A stretch of 64,000 bases of DNA from Desulfobulbaceae bacterium BRH_c16a (GCA_000961725.1 LADS01000053.1:186001-250000), one strand, 5' to 3'. Counted from the first letter of the stretch, positions 50,977 through 61,293 are shown. Made by a program: numbers and translations. Notes: generated by a model from the letters alone, not told the origin.

Positions 50977-51492
50977 ATGGCTGACAGAATGACGGAAAGG
51001 AAAACAGGGTTGCTCTTGTCTCTGCTGGTGGCGGCTTCGACCGCTGTCGAAGGTGGCAAGATGGTCGGGGTCAATAGCTCCGGATATACGGTCGAAGCAG
51101 CTGATGCGGCCTCGATCAGGGTGTTCGGCGTCTCCGACCAGAACGTGGATAACTCGGCCGGGGCGGATGGTGCCAAACGGGTGCAGGTCTATTCCGGGGG
51201 GATGTTCAAGCTCAAGAATTCGGCGAGCAACGCTGTCGACCAGGCCGATGCCGGGCAGCTGTGCTTTGTCGAGGATGACGAGACGGTGGCCGATGCCCCA
51301 GGGACTAAAGGTATTGTCGCCGGGCGGGTTGTCGAAGTTGTTTCGGACGGTGTCTGGGTGCAGATCCCTGCCGGCATGCCGCAGGTGGCAGCGCAGGCGG
51401 ATTCAGTGGCGGCTGACGTGGCCACCTTGAAAACCGATTTCAATGCCCTGCTCGCTAAACTCAGGGCGTCCGGGGTCATGTTCACGGCCTAA
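50977..51492 (+). CDS. Head decoration/DUF2190-like protein
   Basis: 171 residues. Beta-rich with GGKMVGVNSSGYTVEAADAA and KRVQVYSGGMFKLKNSASNA; lies between scaffold and capsid genes, where Mu-like phages place a cement protein. Confidence 0.7.
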   Translation: MADRMTERKTGLLLSLLVAASTAVEGGKMVGVNSSGYTVEAADAASIRVFGVSDQNVDNSAGADGAKRVQVYSGGMFKLKNSASNAVDQADAGQLCFVEDDETVADAPGTKGIVAGRVVEVVSDGVWVQIPAGMPQVAAQADSVAADVATLKTDFNALLAKLRASGVMFTA

Positions 51493-51540
51493 TCGCTGAT
51501 CGTCAGCGGCAAAGACTAAAGGATCAAGAGGAGAATTACC

Positions 51541-52446
51541 ATGATAGTAAATGCTGCAACTCTCGCGGTTGTCTTCACCAACCTGAAGACAACCTTCAAC
51601 AAGGCTTTCGAGGCCGCGCCCAGCAATTGGCAAAAGGTGGCGATGCTGGTGCCGTCGACCGGGAGTCAAAACGATTACAAATGGCTGTCCAGCTTTCCGA
51701 GAATGCGCAAGTGGATCGGTGAGAAGGCGGTAAAAGCTTTGTCCGCTTTCGGCTACACCGTTGTCAACGACGATTTTGAGGCAACCGTCGAGGTCGATCG
51801 CAACGATATCGAGGACGATCAGCTCGGGATCTACGCCCCGCAGGCGCAGGGCGCGGCGTTCTCGGCCAAGCAGCTGCCGGATGAGATCGTCGCCGATCTG
51901 GAGAATGGGGTCTTCACCACGCCCTGCTATGACGGTCAGTACATGTGCGATACCGATCATGTGGTAGCCGGAGTATCTGTGTCAAACAAGGGTGTGGTGG
52001 TTCTCAGTGCCGCAACCCAAGCGTTGGCAATCGCCTCGCTCGGTGCCGGCCGGACGGCGATGATGTCTTTCAAGGATGACGAGGGGCGGCCCCTGAACAT
52101 CATCCCGAATATTTTGCTGGTTCCTCCGGCGCTGGAAGCTGTCGCCAACATCCTGGCCACCAACGAAAAGCTTGATGACGGCAAGCCCAACCCCTATAAA
52201 GGCACCGTCGAAGTTGTCGTCGAACCGAGGCTGACCAGCACTACCGCATGGTTCCTCCTCGATACCACCAAGCCGGTCAAGCCGTTCATTTACCAGGAGC
52301 GGAAGAAGCCGGTATTCGTTCAGCAGATCGATCCCCAGGCAGACGATGTCTTCATGCGCAAGAAGTTCAAGTTTGGCGCCGAAGCTCGGGGCGCAGGCGG
52401 CTATGGCTTCTGGCAATTGATCTGGGGCTCTACCGGTCTCGGCTGA
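51541..52446 (+). CDS. Major capsid protein, Mu gpT-like
   Basis: 301 residues. FNKAFEAAPSNWQKVAMLVP then RMRKWIGEKAVKALSAFGYT are the gpT signature; HK97-type fold expected. AAGAGGAG site. Confidence 0.9.
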   Translation: MIVNAATLAVVFTNLKTTFNKAFEAAPSNWQKVAMLVPSTGSQNDYKWLSSFPRMRKWIGEKAVKALSAFGYTVVNDDFEATVEVDRNDIEDDQLGIYAPQAQGAAFSAKQLPDEIVADLENGVFTTPCYDGQYMCDTDHVVAGVSVSNKGVVVLSAATQALAIASLGAGRTAMMSFKDDEGRPLNIIPNILLVPPALEAVANILATNEKLDDGKPNPYKGTVEVVVEPRLTSTTAWFLLDTTKPVKPFIYQERKKPVFVQQIDPQADDVFMRKKFKFGAEARGAGGYGFWQLIWGSTGLG

Positions 52447-52519
52447 TAGGTAACGGCTGATCAACTGAAGGCCCGGCTGAGGCCCGGCCTTCTTCTTAAT
52501 AATCGAAGAGGATTGAAAC

Positions 52520-52786
52520 ATGATCATCATCACCAGTAAGAAAGACGGCTTCCGGCGCTGCGGGGTCGCTCATCCGAGCAGACCGACCGAGCATGCCGAC
52601 GACAAGTTCACCGAAGATGAACTGAAAAGCCTCCAGGAGGAGCCGATGCTGACGGTAGTCGTCTCGGAAGGCGAGCCGGCGGAGAAAGCCAAAACAACGT
52701 GGACGAAAGCCGAAATAAAAGCTGCAGCGATAAAAGCAGCACATAAATCAGCCAAAGCACCTGACATCCTGGACAGGGATAAATAA
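52520..52786 (+). CDS. Mu gp35/HI1506-like head-end protein
   Basis: 88 residues. IIITSKKDGFRRCGVAHPSR and a DKFTEDELKSLQEEPML match the FluMu HI1506 family. Ala/Lys-rich C-terminus. Confidence 0.75.
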   Translation: MIIITSKKDGFRRCGVAHPSRPTEHADDKFTEDELKSLQEEPMLTVVVSEGEPAEKAKTTWTKAEIKAAAIKAAHKSAKAPDILDRDK

Positions 52787-52788
52787 CC

Positions 52789-53214
52789 ATGTACGCCACT
52801 ATCGCCGATCTGAATAAGCGCATCACCCAGGATGAATTGATCCGCCTCACCGACGAGGCGGACAGCGGCCAGGTGATAACGGCCACTATAGAGGCGGCGC
52901 TGGAAGCGGCGGGTGTCGAGATAGACAGCTACCTCGCCGTTGATGACCGCTATGAGCTGCCGCTCGCCGATCCGCAGCCGCTGCTCTCGACGCTCGCGGT
53001 CGACATCGCCATCTGGAACCTCTACTCGCTCGATGACAGTGGGGTGCCGGAGAACAGAAAAGATCGGTACAGGGAAGCGCTCAAGACCCTGGAACGGCTG
53101 TCGACCGGCAAGCAGACCCTGGGCGGCGAAGAAAAGGCCGCGGCAGGCAGCTCGGCGGCGGTCTTTACAGCGCCTGACCGGCTCTTTTCGAGAACGACTT
53201 TAAAGGACATTTAA
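52789..53214 (+). CDS. DUF1320, Mu gp36-like connector
   Basis: 141 residues. YATIADLNKRITQDELIRLT and LLSTLAVDIAIWNLYS match DUF1320, a head-tail adaptor. Directly followed by the next start. Confidence 0.85.
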   Translation: MYATIADLNKRITQDELIRLTDEADSGQVITATIEAALEAAGVEIDSYLAVDDRYELPLADPQPLLSTLAVDIAIWNLYSLDDSGVPENRKDRYREALKTLERLSTGKQTLGGEEKAAAGSSAAVFTAPDRLFSRTTLKDI

Positions 53215-53646
53215 ATGCAGATCCTGCTCCCTGCCATTAAAAACGTCCTGCAGACCCTGCCCCAGCTGCCGAGGCGGAGCGACTGCTATATCACCCCGCA
53301 TGTCAATTATATGCCGACCGGGACCCGGCAGCCGTGCCTCGGCATCAAGGACGGCGGAGTGACGCGGGAGGAACAGCCCGGTGAGATGGTCGAACTGACC
53401 ATGAGAATTGAACTCGCCGCATTTGTCCGGATGACTACGGACGGCGGCGAGGCGGTTGTCGGATTGTACCGGTTCATGGACGATGCGAGTGACCTGCTCA
53501 TGCACAACCATCTCGGGCTGACCGACATCGACCAGGTGCAGATCGGCCCGGACCGGCCGACGGAGATGTTTCAGGCCGAGAACAAACAATGGATAGTCAA
53601 GCTGGTCCGGACCATGAGCTATACCCTGGAACGGTCAAACATTTAA
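53215..53646 (+). CDS. DUF1834, Mu gp37-like tail-completion protein
   Basis: 143 residues. LLPAIKNVLQTLPQLPRRSD and the VRMTTDGGEAVVGLYRFMDD part resemble the gp37 group. Positioned between adaptor and tail tube genes. Confidence 0.7.
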   Translation: MQILLPAIKNVLQTLPQLPRRSDCYITPHVNYMPTGTRQPCLGIKDGGVTREEQPGEMVELTMRIELAAFVRMTTDGGEAVVGLYRFMDDASDLLMHNHLGLTDIDQVQIGPDRPTEMFQAENKQWIVKLVRTMSYTLERSNI

Positions 53647-53661
53647 GGAGGATGTACCCAA

Positions 53662-54708
53662 ATGGCGAATGAAATAACCGGGCGAGAAACGATCTGCGGT
53701 CTTGCCAAGGCTGGAGTCTGGCATACGCCGGTTGCCTGCGAAGCAGGAGACGGGGTGTTGATACTGGCCGATAATATCAAGGTCGGCATGGAGTTGGAGC
53801 TTGACGAATCCGCCGGCCAGGAGTGGGTGACCGAGGCGGACGCGGGCGTCGAGAACGTTGCCGGCAACATCGAGGCCTATATGAGGTACGAGGGCTTCGA
53901 CGTCTGGCTGGCGCTGATCATGGGATCTGCCGGCGTGCCGGTGCAGCAGGAAGCGACTGCCGCCTACGCGGGTACCTATAACTTGACATCCAAGGTCGAC
54001 GGCCTGTTCGGCACGCTGGCGCAGAAAAAGCTGGTCGACAAGATCTGGGAATACCCGTCGGTCAAACTGCACGGCTTCAAGCTTTCCGCAGAGATGAACA
54101 AGCCGGTGAAAATCAGCTTCGAGGCAATCTGCGATACTTTAAAACGCGATTCTACAACCAACACGGCCGTCACTATGGCCCTGGTCACGGCCCTGAAACA
54201 GAACCGTGTCATCATGAACAAGGACACGGTCTTCCGGATGAACAACCAGGAGGATGTGGCTCTTGCCGATTCGCACAAACTCTATCCGGCAAGCTTCGAG
54301 CTGACGTTTTCGCGGCCAATGGAATCCGATTATGTGGCCGGGCAAGACGGCCTGGAAGAGCCTGCCGACAACGGCTTCCCGGCCTGTACGCTAGCGCTCA
54401 AGTTCCCACGATACAACACCGCCAACGACGCCTATTTCGATGACTGGCAGAACACGGTCAGCAAGAAGATGGATATCACCTTCACCGGCAAGACCATCGA
54501 AGGCGCGCATAAGTACAAGCTGCGGATCCTGCTTTCCAACCTCAAGATCGACAGCCCGGAAGCGCCGGTATCCGGACCCGGCAAGATCCCCTATTCCATG
54601 AACTTGAAAGGGATCGGGGCAAGCACAGCGCCTGCAGGCATGACGGCTCTTACCGCACCGATGCGGATCGAGGTTGTCAATAAACGTACCACCAACCCTC
54701 TTGCTTAG
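53662..54708 (+). CDS. Phage tail tube protein of the non-contractile type
   Basis: 348 residues, beta-rich. WVTEADAGVENVAGNIEAYM and the following tail-tube-like repeats match large tail tube proteins; no tail sheath gene precedes it. GGAGG site. Confidence 0.72.
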   Translation: MANEITGRETICGLAKAGVWHTPVACEAGDGVLILADNIKVGMELELDESAGQEWVTEADAGVENVAGNIEAYMRYEGFDVWLALIMGSAGVPVQQEATAAYAGTYNLTSKVDGLFGTLAQKKLVDKIWEYPSVKLHGFKLSAEMNKPVKISFEAICDTLKRDSTTNTAVTMALVTALKQNRVIMNKDTVFRMNNQEDVALADSHKLYPASFELTFSRPMESDYVAGQDGLEEPADNGFPACTLALKFPRYNTANDAYFDDWQNTVSKKMDITFTGKTIEGAHKYKLRILLSNLKIDSPEAPVSGPGKIPYSMNLKGIGASTAPAGMTALTAPMRIEVVNKRTTNPLA

Positions 54709-54725
54709 TTTGTTGAGGACAGATC

Positions 54726-55175
54726 ATGGATGAGTTGAAACTTGCCGACATCATCGACACCCGGGATGAACAGCCGCCGATCTGGGTGGCCTATCCCGGC
54801 TCGAAAACTTTCGAGATCCTGGCGCGGCCGATCGGCGGCAAACATCAGGAGTTTGTCCAGGCGGCAACGGAGCTGCAATGGGACCTGGCGTTGATGAAAA
54901 AGCGGCCGGTGCTCAATGGCGAAGCGTACCAGGAACTGTTCGGCGATTACGTGGTGGTCGACTGGAAGGGCCTGATGGTCGAGGATCTGCGGCGGCTTGT
55001 CCTGATTGCCGACGCGCAAAAGCTAAAAGGCTTCACGGGGGAGATCGCTTTCGACAAGACCTCGCGGCAACTCCTCATGACCTGGTCGCCCGGTTTTACC
55101 GCCTGGCTGAACAGGGTGGCCTTTGATATTGAGCGACACAACATCGAGCGGGAGGCCGAGGCCGAAAAAAAGTAA
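54726..55175 (+). CDS. Tail assembly chaperone-like protein
   Basis: 149 residues; size and position before the tape measure match the first tail chaperone (lambda G type). ADAQKLKGFTGEIAFD; ends in an acidic tail (REAEAEKK). Confidence 0.6.
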   Translation: MDELKLADIIDTRDEQPPIWVAYPGSKTFEILARPIGGKHQEFVQAATELQWDLALMKKRPVLNGEAYQELFGDYVVVDWKGLMVEDLRRLVLIADAQKLKGFTGEIAFDKTSRQLLMTWSPGFTAWLNRVAFDIERHNIEREAEAEKK

Positions 55176-55537
55176 TGGCGGCGCTGCAGTTCCAGCTCGA
55201 TTACCCGAGTGTCAACTGCAAGCAATGCCGCAAAAACCTTGAGGAAGACGAGATCGAACCGGAATGCGACGGCCAGGGATGGCCTAGTGTCGCGGGTGCC
55301 AGGGATGGCACAGGAGCGACCGGGTGTCCGGTCAATGGCTGGGACATGCTGACCAGGCAACTGCTGGCCCTGCATGACCGGGTCTGCCCCTGGGGCGAGC
55401 TGATCATGTCGGCAGTGCCCCAGGCCATGGACGATCTGGAGATCGCCCCAGGTGATCGCCGTTTGGCAAGACGCTGTCTGGTAAGCATTCACCGGACGAT
55501 AAAACATTATCATCAACAACGGCCTGCGACCGCGTAA
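55175..55537 (+). CDS. Second tail chaperone-like or structural protein
   Basis: 120 residues with CKQC near the start. It overlaps the upstream stop by 1 base rather than by a clear slippery site, so a lambda-G/GT frameshift is not obvious. Confidence 0.5.
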   Translation: MAALQFQLDYPSVNCKQCRKNLEEDEIEPECDGQGWPSVAGARDGTGATGCPVNGWDMLTRQLLALHDRVCPWGELIMSAVPQAMDDLEIAPGDRRLARRCLVSIHRTIKHYHQQRPATA

Positions 55538-55543
55538 AAGACC

Positions 55544-57298
55544 ATGCTGCAATCAAATACCAAAGTTGCAATCGAGCTCTATGTCGACGACAAGGGGTCG
55601 GTGCGGGTCAAGGAATTCTCCGGCAAGTCGCAGGAAGAATTCCGCAAGGTCGAACAGTCCGGGGTCGGGTCGGCCTCGAAAATCGGCGCCGCCTGGGACA
55701 AGGTCAAAGGAGTCTGGGGCTGGATCGCAGCCGGTGCCACCGCAGCCGTTGCCGCTGTCTCCGCGCTGGTGATCACCTCCGCCAGGGAGGCCAAGGAGAT
55801 GGAGAACCTGGCCCGGCTGGCGAAGATGGGCAGCGAGGAGTTCCGGGCATATGCTTTTGCCACAGAGTCCGTAGGGGTGTCCGCCGAGAAGCTCGCCGAT
55901 ATCAGCAAGGACGTGCAGGACAAGATCGGTGATTTTATTGCCACCGGCGGCGGTGAGTTCGCGGACTTCTTTGAAAACGTTGCACCCAAAGTCGGCTTGA
56001 CCGCCCAGGAGCTGCAGAAGCTCTCCGGGCCGGATGTGTTGGTGGCGTTGAAAAAGGCCATGGATGATGCCAACATCAGCGCCGAGGAACAGGTCTTTTA
56101 TCTGGAAGCCATCGGCAACGATGCGGCATTGCTGACGCCACTTCTTGAAGAGAACGGCAAGGCCTTGAAAGAGAAGGCCCAGCGGGCGAAAGAGCTGGGA
56201 CTTGCCATCAGCGAAGTCGACAACAAAAAACTTGTGGACGCCGGCGTTGCCACCAACGAAGCCACCAGTGCTTTCGGGGGGCTGAAGAATGCCGTCGCCG
56301 CCGAATTTGCGCCGATCTTTACGGAGGTGATGAACTGGGCGACCGGCCTCATCGTCGGCTTTAAAGAAGAGGCAAGATCTATCGCCGGGACTTTTGTCAA
56401 TATCGCTGAGTCCTTCAAAGGGTGGAAGGCTGTCTTCGATGGTCGACTGTCCTTCTTCGAATTCGCGAAGATGGACGCGAAAGAGTTTGACGGGTGGCTG
56501 GAGAAGAACCGGGTAAGCACGGCGGCATTGGCAGACGAAAGCGTCAAGGCACAGAGCAGCTATCGAACACAGATCGAGGGCACAACCAATGCCTTAAAGT
56601 ATCAGGAGAAAGAGCGACAGAAAATTCTCGACAAGCACAAGAGCGAAGCCGAAGAGAAAGCGGCAGCCGAGCGGGAAATGTATGAAGAAGCCGGGTTCGG
56701 TGCTGAAAAATATTTCACCCAGGAAGCAAACGAACTGGTGAGAAAATCCATCCGCTGGAAAGAAGCCGGAGCCGATATTTATGAGGTTGAACAGTGGCTA
56801 TACGATGAAATTGGCAAACTCGCTGCCGATGCCTATGAAGAAGGCGAATTGGCCGCAGGGGTGGCGATGACCAGGATGCAGGAACAGTCCGGTACCTTGG
56901 CAGAACAGTTTGCCAAAAAAACGGAAGAGATGAACAGTCAACTCATCGCCGTGGGCGTAGAAGCGGACGAACTGAACGGCAAGACAATCGGCCTCCAGGC
57001 CCACTTCGACGGCAGCGCGGTAGTCACCGGCATCGATGGCCTGATAGCCAAATTCGAGCAGCTGCAAAGGGCTGCGGCCGCCGCTCCCGCCGAGCCCACC
57101 TCCTCATCCTCTGCCCCATCCGGCAGCTACGAGAATACAGACGCCTCGATGTCCGCGTCGGAGGTGGCGGCGGCCGGAACTGCTCACAACGGCAAAAACG
57201 CCCAGGGCGGCGTCACCGTCAATATCAATCAGCAGGTGTCCCGCTCCGATGTGATATCCATTGTCAGTGAGCAACGCCGCCTGGAGGCCAGATCATGA
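55544..57298 (+). CDS. Tail tape measure protein
   Basis: 584 residues. The hydrophobic GWIAAGATAAVAAVSALVIT, the LARLAKMGSEEFRAYAFATE tail-measure block and long coiled coils are typical. Its length would set a rather short non-contractile tail. Confidence 0.82.
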   Translation: MLQSNTKVAIELYVDDKGSVRVKEFSGKSQEEFRKVEQSGVGSASKIGAAWDKVKGVWGWIAAGATAAVAAVSALVITSAREAKEMENLARLAKMGSEEFRAYAFATESVGVSAEKLADISKDVQDKIGDFIATGGGEFADFFENVAPKVGLTAQELQKLSGPDVLVALKKAMDDANISAEEQVFYLEAIGNDAALLTPLLEENGKALKEKAQRAKELGLAISEVDNKKLVDAGVATNEATSAFGGLKNAVAAEFAPIFTEVMNWATGLIVGFKEEARSIAGTFVNIAESFKGWKAVFDGRLSFFEFAKMDAKEFDGWLEKNRVSTAALADESVKAQSSYRTQIEGTTNALKYQEKERQKILDKHKSEAEEKAAAEREMYEEAGFGAEKYFTQEANELVRKSIRWKEAGADIYEVEQWLYDEIGKLAADAYEEGELAAGVAMTRMQEQSGTLAEQFAKKTEEMNSQLIAVGVEADELNGKTIGLQAHFDGSAVVTGIDGLIAKFEQLQRAAAAAPAEPTSSSSAPSGSYENTDASMSASEVAAAGTAHNGKNAQGGVTVNINQQVSRSDVISIVSEQRRLEARS

Positions 57299-57660
57299 AC
57301 CCTCGTTTTGTGCTCGGCGCAAATAGTCTCCAGTTTACCCGAGGCATCCGTTATCCGGTTTCGCGGCCGGTGGAAAAGATCCAGGTGATCGACCGCACCG
57401 GCGGCGGCTCGCTGCAGGTTGAAGATCTGGGGACAACCATCAAGACCTTCCCGATCGTCTTCAGGGGCTTGCCGCTCGCCGATTATCAGGCCCTGAAAAC
57501 CTGGCATAACACCATCTGTAATGGTGCCGCAAATCCATTTACCTATTACGACGAAGAGGGCAACGCCCATACGGTGCGGCTGTTGACCACCAAGATTGAT
57601 TTCCCCGAGACCTCCTATCATCGGTTTGCCGGGGAACTGCTTCTCGAGGTGGTCGGATGA
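57295..57660 (+). CDS. Distal tail/minor tail protein
   Basis: 121 residues. A beta-rich Dit-like domain (GGGSLQVEDLGTTIKTFPIV and FTYYDEEGNAHTVRLL). Overlaps both neighbours by 4 bases. Confidence 0.62.
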   Translation: MNPRFVLGANSLQFTRGIRYPVSRPVEKIQVIDRTGGGSLQVEDLGTTIKTFPIVFRGLPLADYQALKTWHNTICNGAANPFTYYDEEGNAHTVRLLTTKIDFPETSYHRFAGELLLEVVG

Positions 57661-60600
57661 GAACCGATCTGACCGCAGCATTTATCAGCGCCAAGAACGC
57701 CTCTTTTAGGCGCCCTCGGCAGCTGCTGGTCTTTAAATTTCCGGATGCCGGCAACGTCTATCTCTCCGACCAAAAGCTGGGCGCGGCCGATGGCCTGAGC
57801 AACGAATACCTGCCCCTGGTGGAGAACTGGGGAGAGCTGCAGGATTCGGCTGGCGATGCCACGGCCAACGACAACGGCGAGATCAGGCAGATGACCATCA
57901 CCCTGTGGAACGGCGGCGACCAGCCTTTCTCTGATTATTTTCTCGCCGAATACCCCGAAAACGTCGAGGTGGAGTTGTACCAGTGGTTTGCCGGGCTGGC
58001 TGAATCCTCCAAAGCCCTGGTCGACCGCTTTGTGGTGCAGGATCCTATCGAGTTTGACGAGGCGAGCAGGCTTTTGTCCCTGGATTTGGTCTCTTTATCT
58101 ATCCGCTACGACCAGCCCTGCGGCGATCTGCTCACCCGCGAGGTTTGGCCTTATGCCGCAGACAGCGATATCGGCCGAAGTATTCCCGTAGCCTTCGGGA
58201 GTCCCGGCCGGATCCCGGCACTGAAAGCCAAAACGACGCAGCGCCTGCGTCTCAAAGGCTCGATCTTGGCGGGCACCATGGTTTTACCGGTTTACGAAAA
58301 CCTGAACGATCTGCTCTTTCCCATCTCAGGTACCGTGTTGATCGAAGAGGAAAAAATCCGCTACAGCGGGCGGACTGCGTCGAGCCTGACGGTGATCCAG
58401 CGCGGCTATCTCAGTTCGGCGGTTGAGCATCTGGACAAGCGGGAGATCGTCTCGGTGATCGGCGACCATACCTTTGTCCTCTGCGCCGGTCCAGTGGCCT
58501 CCGTCGCCAATGTGATGATTGAGGGTTTTCCGGCACCGGCTGAGATCTACACCGTGCGCACGGATCTGAATCCTGCCCGGGTAATCTTCAGCGAAAAGCC
58601 CTGGGTAAAAAAATTCGGCGAATCGACCCGCTTTCTCGAAATGCAATTCGACGGCGTCACCGGCAGCAATACAGCCCTGCAGCCGTCCTATGCCTATGAT
58701 GCCGCCGATTTGGCCACCGCAGCCTGCATCAAGTCCGGCAATAGTGTGCTGGGCCTCATTCAGGCCACGGTAAACCGCAATCGCGGCGAGATTTTGCGGG
58801 CCTATCTTGCGATTGAGCATTGGTCATCCGGCAAGATTTTAGCCGATTTTTGTGAGGTCTGGGTGTCGGGCGTCGGGGTTGTTGGCAGATTATCCCGACC
58901 GAATCCAAACGATGAGATCGCACTGGATGCCGACGTCGATGTCGATCATGGCCACAACCATGAAATCGGTGGCGAGCATATCCATAATTTCGATCAGCCT
59001 ACGGTTGCCGTGGCCGATCCAACACACGGCCATGAGGCAACGGTGCAGGGTGCTGTGATTACCGACGGCAGTACTACAGGGATGCCGTTATCAATCGGAA
59101 CATATGGCAGCGGATCGAAAACATTCTATTTTGCCGGGCACAGCGGAATTCTGTCCCAACGACTGCATGTACGATTCGACCCATTTGATGCCGGAACAGT
59201 TACCTTGAGCATCCCAGGGGTTAATCCTACATGGGTGCCTCATACCGGAGTTGTCGATCAATGGTTCAATATGTCCTCCTTTGTTACCTCGGTCATAATT
59301 TCCTGGACAGGTTCCGGCGTTGTTGGGGGAATAATAAGATTTTTCGAGGTCACCCTCGAGACAACAAAAAGTGGTGCGGTTACTCCAAAAGTAACAGGGA
59401 TTACCGGATCAGCGCTTAACGGCAAAGTCAAAAATACCGGAGTGGTCAATGTTAAAAACTCCGACGATGTGAAGAGTTTGGCAACAGCCAACCGGGTTTT
59501 AAACATCAAGGCTCAGGATAATCCTTCGCGGACCGTGGTCAATTTGTTTGATCTGACCAGCCATGTTAATTTTAATTGGGGATGGTTCACCAACCGGGAG
59601 GTCAGGGTCATCTATGCCAACGCCGGCGACGCCAAGGCGGTCTACATCCTCCATGCTTTTTTCGATGTCGAATATGTGCCGACTGAGGTTGTTTATTCCG
59701 ACGAAGTAACCGCCGAGGTAACCAGCCTGTCCGATTGCATCCGTCCGGACCTGGCAATTCAGAAGTTACTGACGACTAGAGCCGGAGTAGCTGCAGCCGA
59801 TTTCGACAGCGCGTCCTTTGCTGCGATCGGCACCAAGTTTGCCGGGCGGGGCTATCGCCTGGACGGTCTGATCGAGGCCGATGTTACCGTGCGGGAGGCT
59901 ATCAAGCGTATCTGCTATCAGACCCACAGCCGGTTTTTTACCTCCGGCGGCAAGCTGAAGATGGCCCTGCGGGAGGGGCACCCGGCGAGCAAGCCAGTAT
60001 CCCGCCAGCTCACCGCCGATAACCTGCAGCTGCGCTCGATATCGGTATCCCGCCAGCCCTTGCGGGAGATCTCCAACCGGGTGCAGCTGTTTTTCAAACG
60101 CGATTGGACGGCAAGCGATTCATCGACAGCCGGCTTTCTCGATTCCGTGACCCGCGAAGACGCCGGATCGATCTCCCGGTTCGGTCTCAAGGCCAAGGCG
60201 GACAGCTATAATTTCGACTTGATCCGGGACGCCGGCATGGCTGCCAAGGTGGCCGATTTTTATCTGATGACCGATGCATGGCCTTCGACATTTTATACCT
60301 TCATGGCCTACCTCAATCAGTTCGACCTGGAGAAAGAGGATGTTATCGAGGTGTCCGCCGCCTTCAACCAGATGAACAAAGTGCCGATGGTGTTGCGGGC
60401 TATGGATCGAGTTTTCGGCTCTGGCAAATCCTCGTCCATCAACCTGGTGCGGATCGTCGCTGAAAACCTGTTCTACATCCTCACCCGAATAAGCAGGGAT
60501 GATGCGGTGCTCATCATTATGGACACATTGTCGACAATGATTGTCCAGGCCGCTGAACATGCCGAGGCGATGCATGCTGTTGAGCAGCTGCTCACGCTCC

Positions 60601-60992
60601 TTGATTTGAATCGATCTGATGCGGCCATGGTTTCCGACGCGCTAATGAGCATATGGGAGATCAGGCTGCAGCTTGCCGAGGCCATTAACGTGGCGGTGAC
60701 ATTGAATACCGACCGCAGCATCAGTCGCAACGATACAGTTTCTATGGAGGATTTCCCTGAGTTTTGGCATGTGTACGGGGCTGGTAGCGGTGGTTTTGGT
60801 CAAGTGCCGTTTGGCGGCCTATCGGCATGGCGGCATAAATCCCCTGACGAGCTGTCAATTTTTGAGCAGTTGATTGTTGCCCTGAGCGCGTTGCGGACAT
60901 CGTCCGTTGTGGTGTCCGACACTTTGCTATTCAGCAGCGGTTTCGGCGGCAAACTGAGCAGTGGTTTCGGCGTATCGCCGTTTGGAGGTTGA
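57657..60992 (+). CDS. Large tail tip/hub protein with His-rich loop
   Basis: 1111 residues. An N-terminal tail-adaptor domain, a central beta-rich region and a C-terminal helical part. Near residues 430-460 a loop holds DHGHNHEIGGEHIHNF and THGHEA, HxH motifs like those that bind iron in phage spikes. Likely the host-contact hub. Confidence 0.7.
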   Translation: MRTDLTAAFISAKNASFRRPRQLLVFKFPDAGNVYLSDQKLGAADGLSNEYLPLVENWGELQDSAGDATANDNGEIRQMTITLWNGGDQPFSDYFLAEYPENVEVELYQWFAGLAESSKALVDRFVVQDPIEFDEASRLLSLDLVSLSIRYDQPCGDLLTREVWPYAADSDIGRSIPVAFGSPGRIPALKAKTTQRLRLKGSILAGTMVLPVYENLNDLLFPISGTVLIEEEKIRYSGRTASSLTVIQRGYLSSAVEHLDKREIVSVIGDHTFVLCAGPVASVANVMIEGFPAPAEIYTVRTDLNPARVIFSEKPWVKKFGESTRFLEMQFDGVTGSNTALQPSYAYDAADLATAACIKSGNSVLGLIQATVNRNRGEILRAYLAIEHWSSGKILADFCEVWVSGVGVVGRLSRPNPNDEIALDADVDVDHGHNHEIGGEHIHNFDQPTVAVADPTHGHEATVQGAVITDGSTTGMPLSIGTYGSGSKTFYFAGHSGILSQRLHVRFDPFDAGTVTLSIPGVNPTWVPHTGVVDQWFNMSSFVTSVIISWTGSGVVGGIIRFFEVTLETTKSGAVTPKVTGITGSALNGKVKNTGVVNVKNSDDVKSLATANRVLNIKAQDNPSRTVVNLFDLTSHVNFNWGWFTNREVRVIYANAGDAKAVYILHAFFDVEYVPTEVVYSDEVTAEVTSLSDCIRPDLAIQKLLTTRAGVAAADFDSASFAAIGTKFAGRGYRLDGLIEADVTVREAIKRICYQTHSRFFTSGGKLKMALREGHPASKPVSRQLTADNLQLRSISVSRQPLREISNRVQLFFKRDWTASDSSTAGFLDSVTREDAGSISRFGLKAKADSYNFDLIRDAGMAAKVADFYLMTDAWPSTFYTFMAYLNQFDLEKEDVIEVSAAFNQMNKVPMVLRAMDRVFGSGKSSSINLVRIVAENLFYILTRISRDDAVLIIMDTLSTMIVQAAEHAEAMHAVEQLLTLLDLNRSDAAMVSDALMSIWEIRLQLAEAINVAVTLNTDRSISRNDTVSMEDFPEFWHVYGAGSGGFGQVPFGGLSAWRHKSPDELSIFEQLIVALSALRTSSVVVSDTLLFSSGFGGKLSSGFGVSPFGG

Positions 60993-60993
60993 T

Positions 60994-61293
60994 ATGTTCG
61001 ACAAGATTGCTGCGATATTAAATAGATCGAACTCTGCCGGGAAAATCCTGCCGAGCGATGAGTTGGATGTAACCGTGCAGGCTGCAACAAAAGTTTATTG
61101 TGTGCACTGCCGCCAGCACATTTACTACCTGAAAAAGGCAGATGGCGGTGTTGCTGCCAGCAATTTAGCACCACTGCAAGGCGGGCGAACTCCCGTTAAT
61201 TTTGGTTGTCCGGCGTGTGGGCAGGATATCCGAGCATACGCTCCGGAGCCGACCCTTAAAACCGACAAAGGGTATTTGAACAAAGGGCGCTGA
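60994..61293 (+). CDS. Small zinc-ribbon phage protein
   Basis: 99 residues; YCVHCRQHIYYL and FGCPACGQDI form a ribbon. The late position and Cys pattern recall Mu Com, but there is no clear mom gene nearby. Behind TGGAGG. Confidence 0.5.
   Translation: MFDKIAAILNRSNSAGKILPSDELDVTVQAATKVYCVHCRQHIYYLKKADGGVAASNLAPLQGGRTPVNFGCPACGQDIRAYAPEPTLKTDKGYLNKGR

Noticed and set aside
54726..55537. Lambda G/GT-type programmed frameshift in tail chaperones
   Set aside because: The two frames overlap by one base at a normal stop/start and no slippery heptamer is evident.
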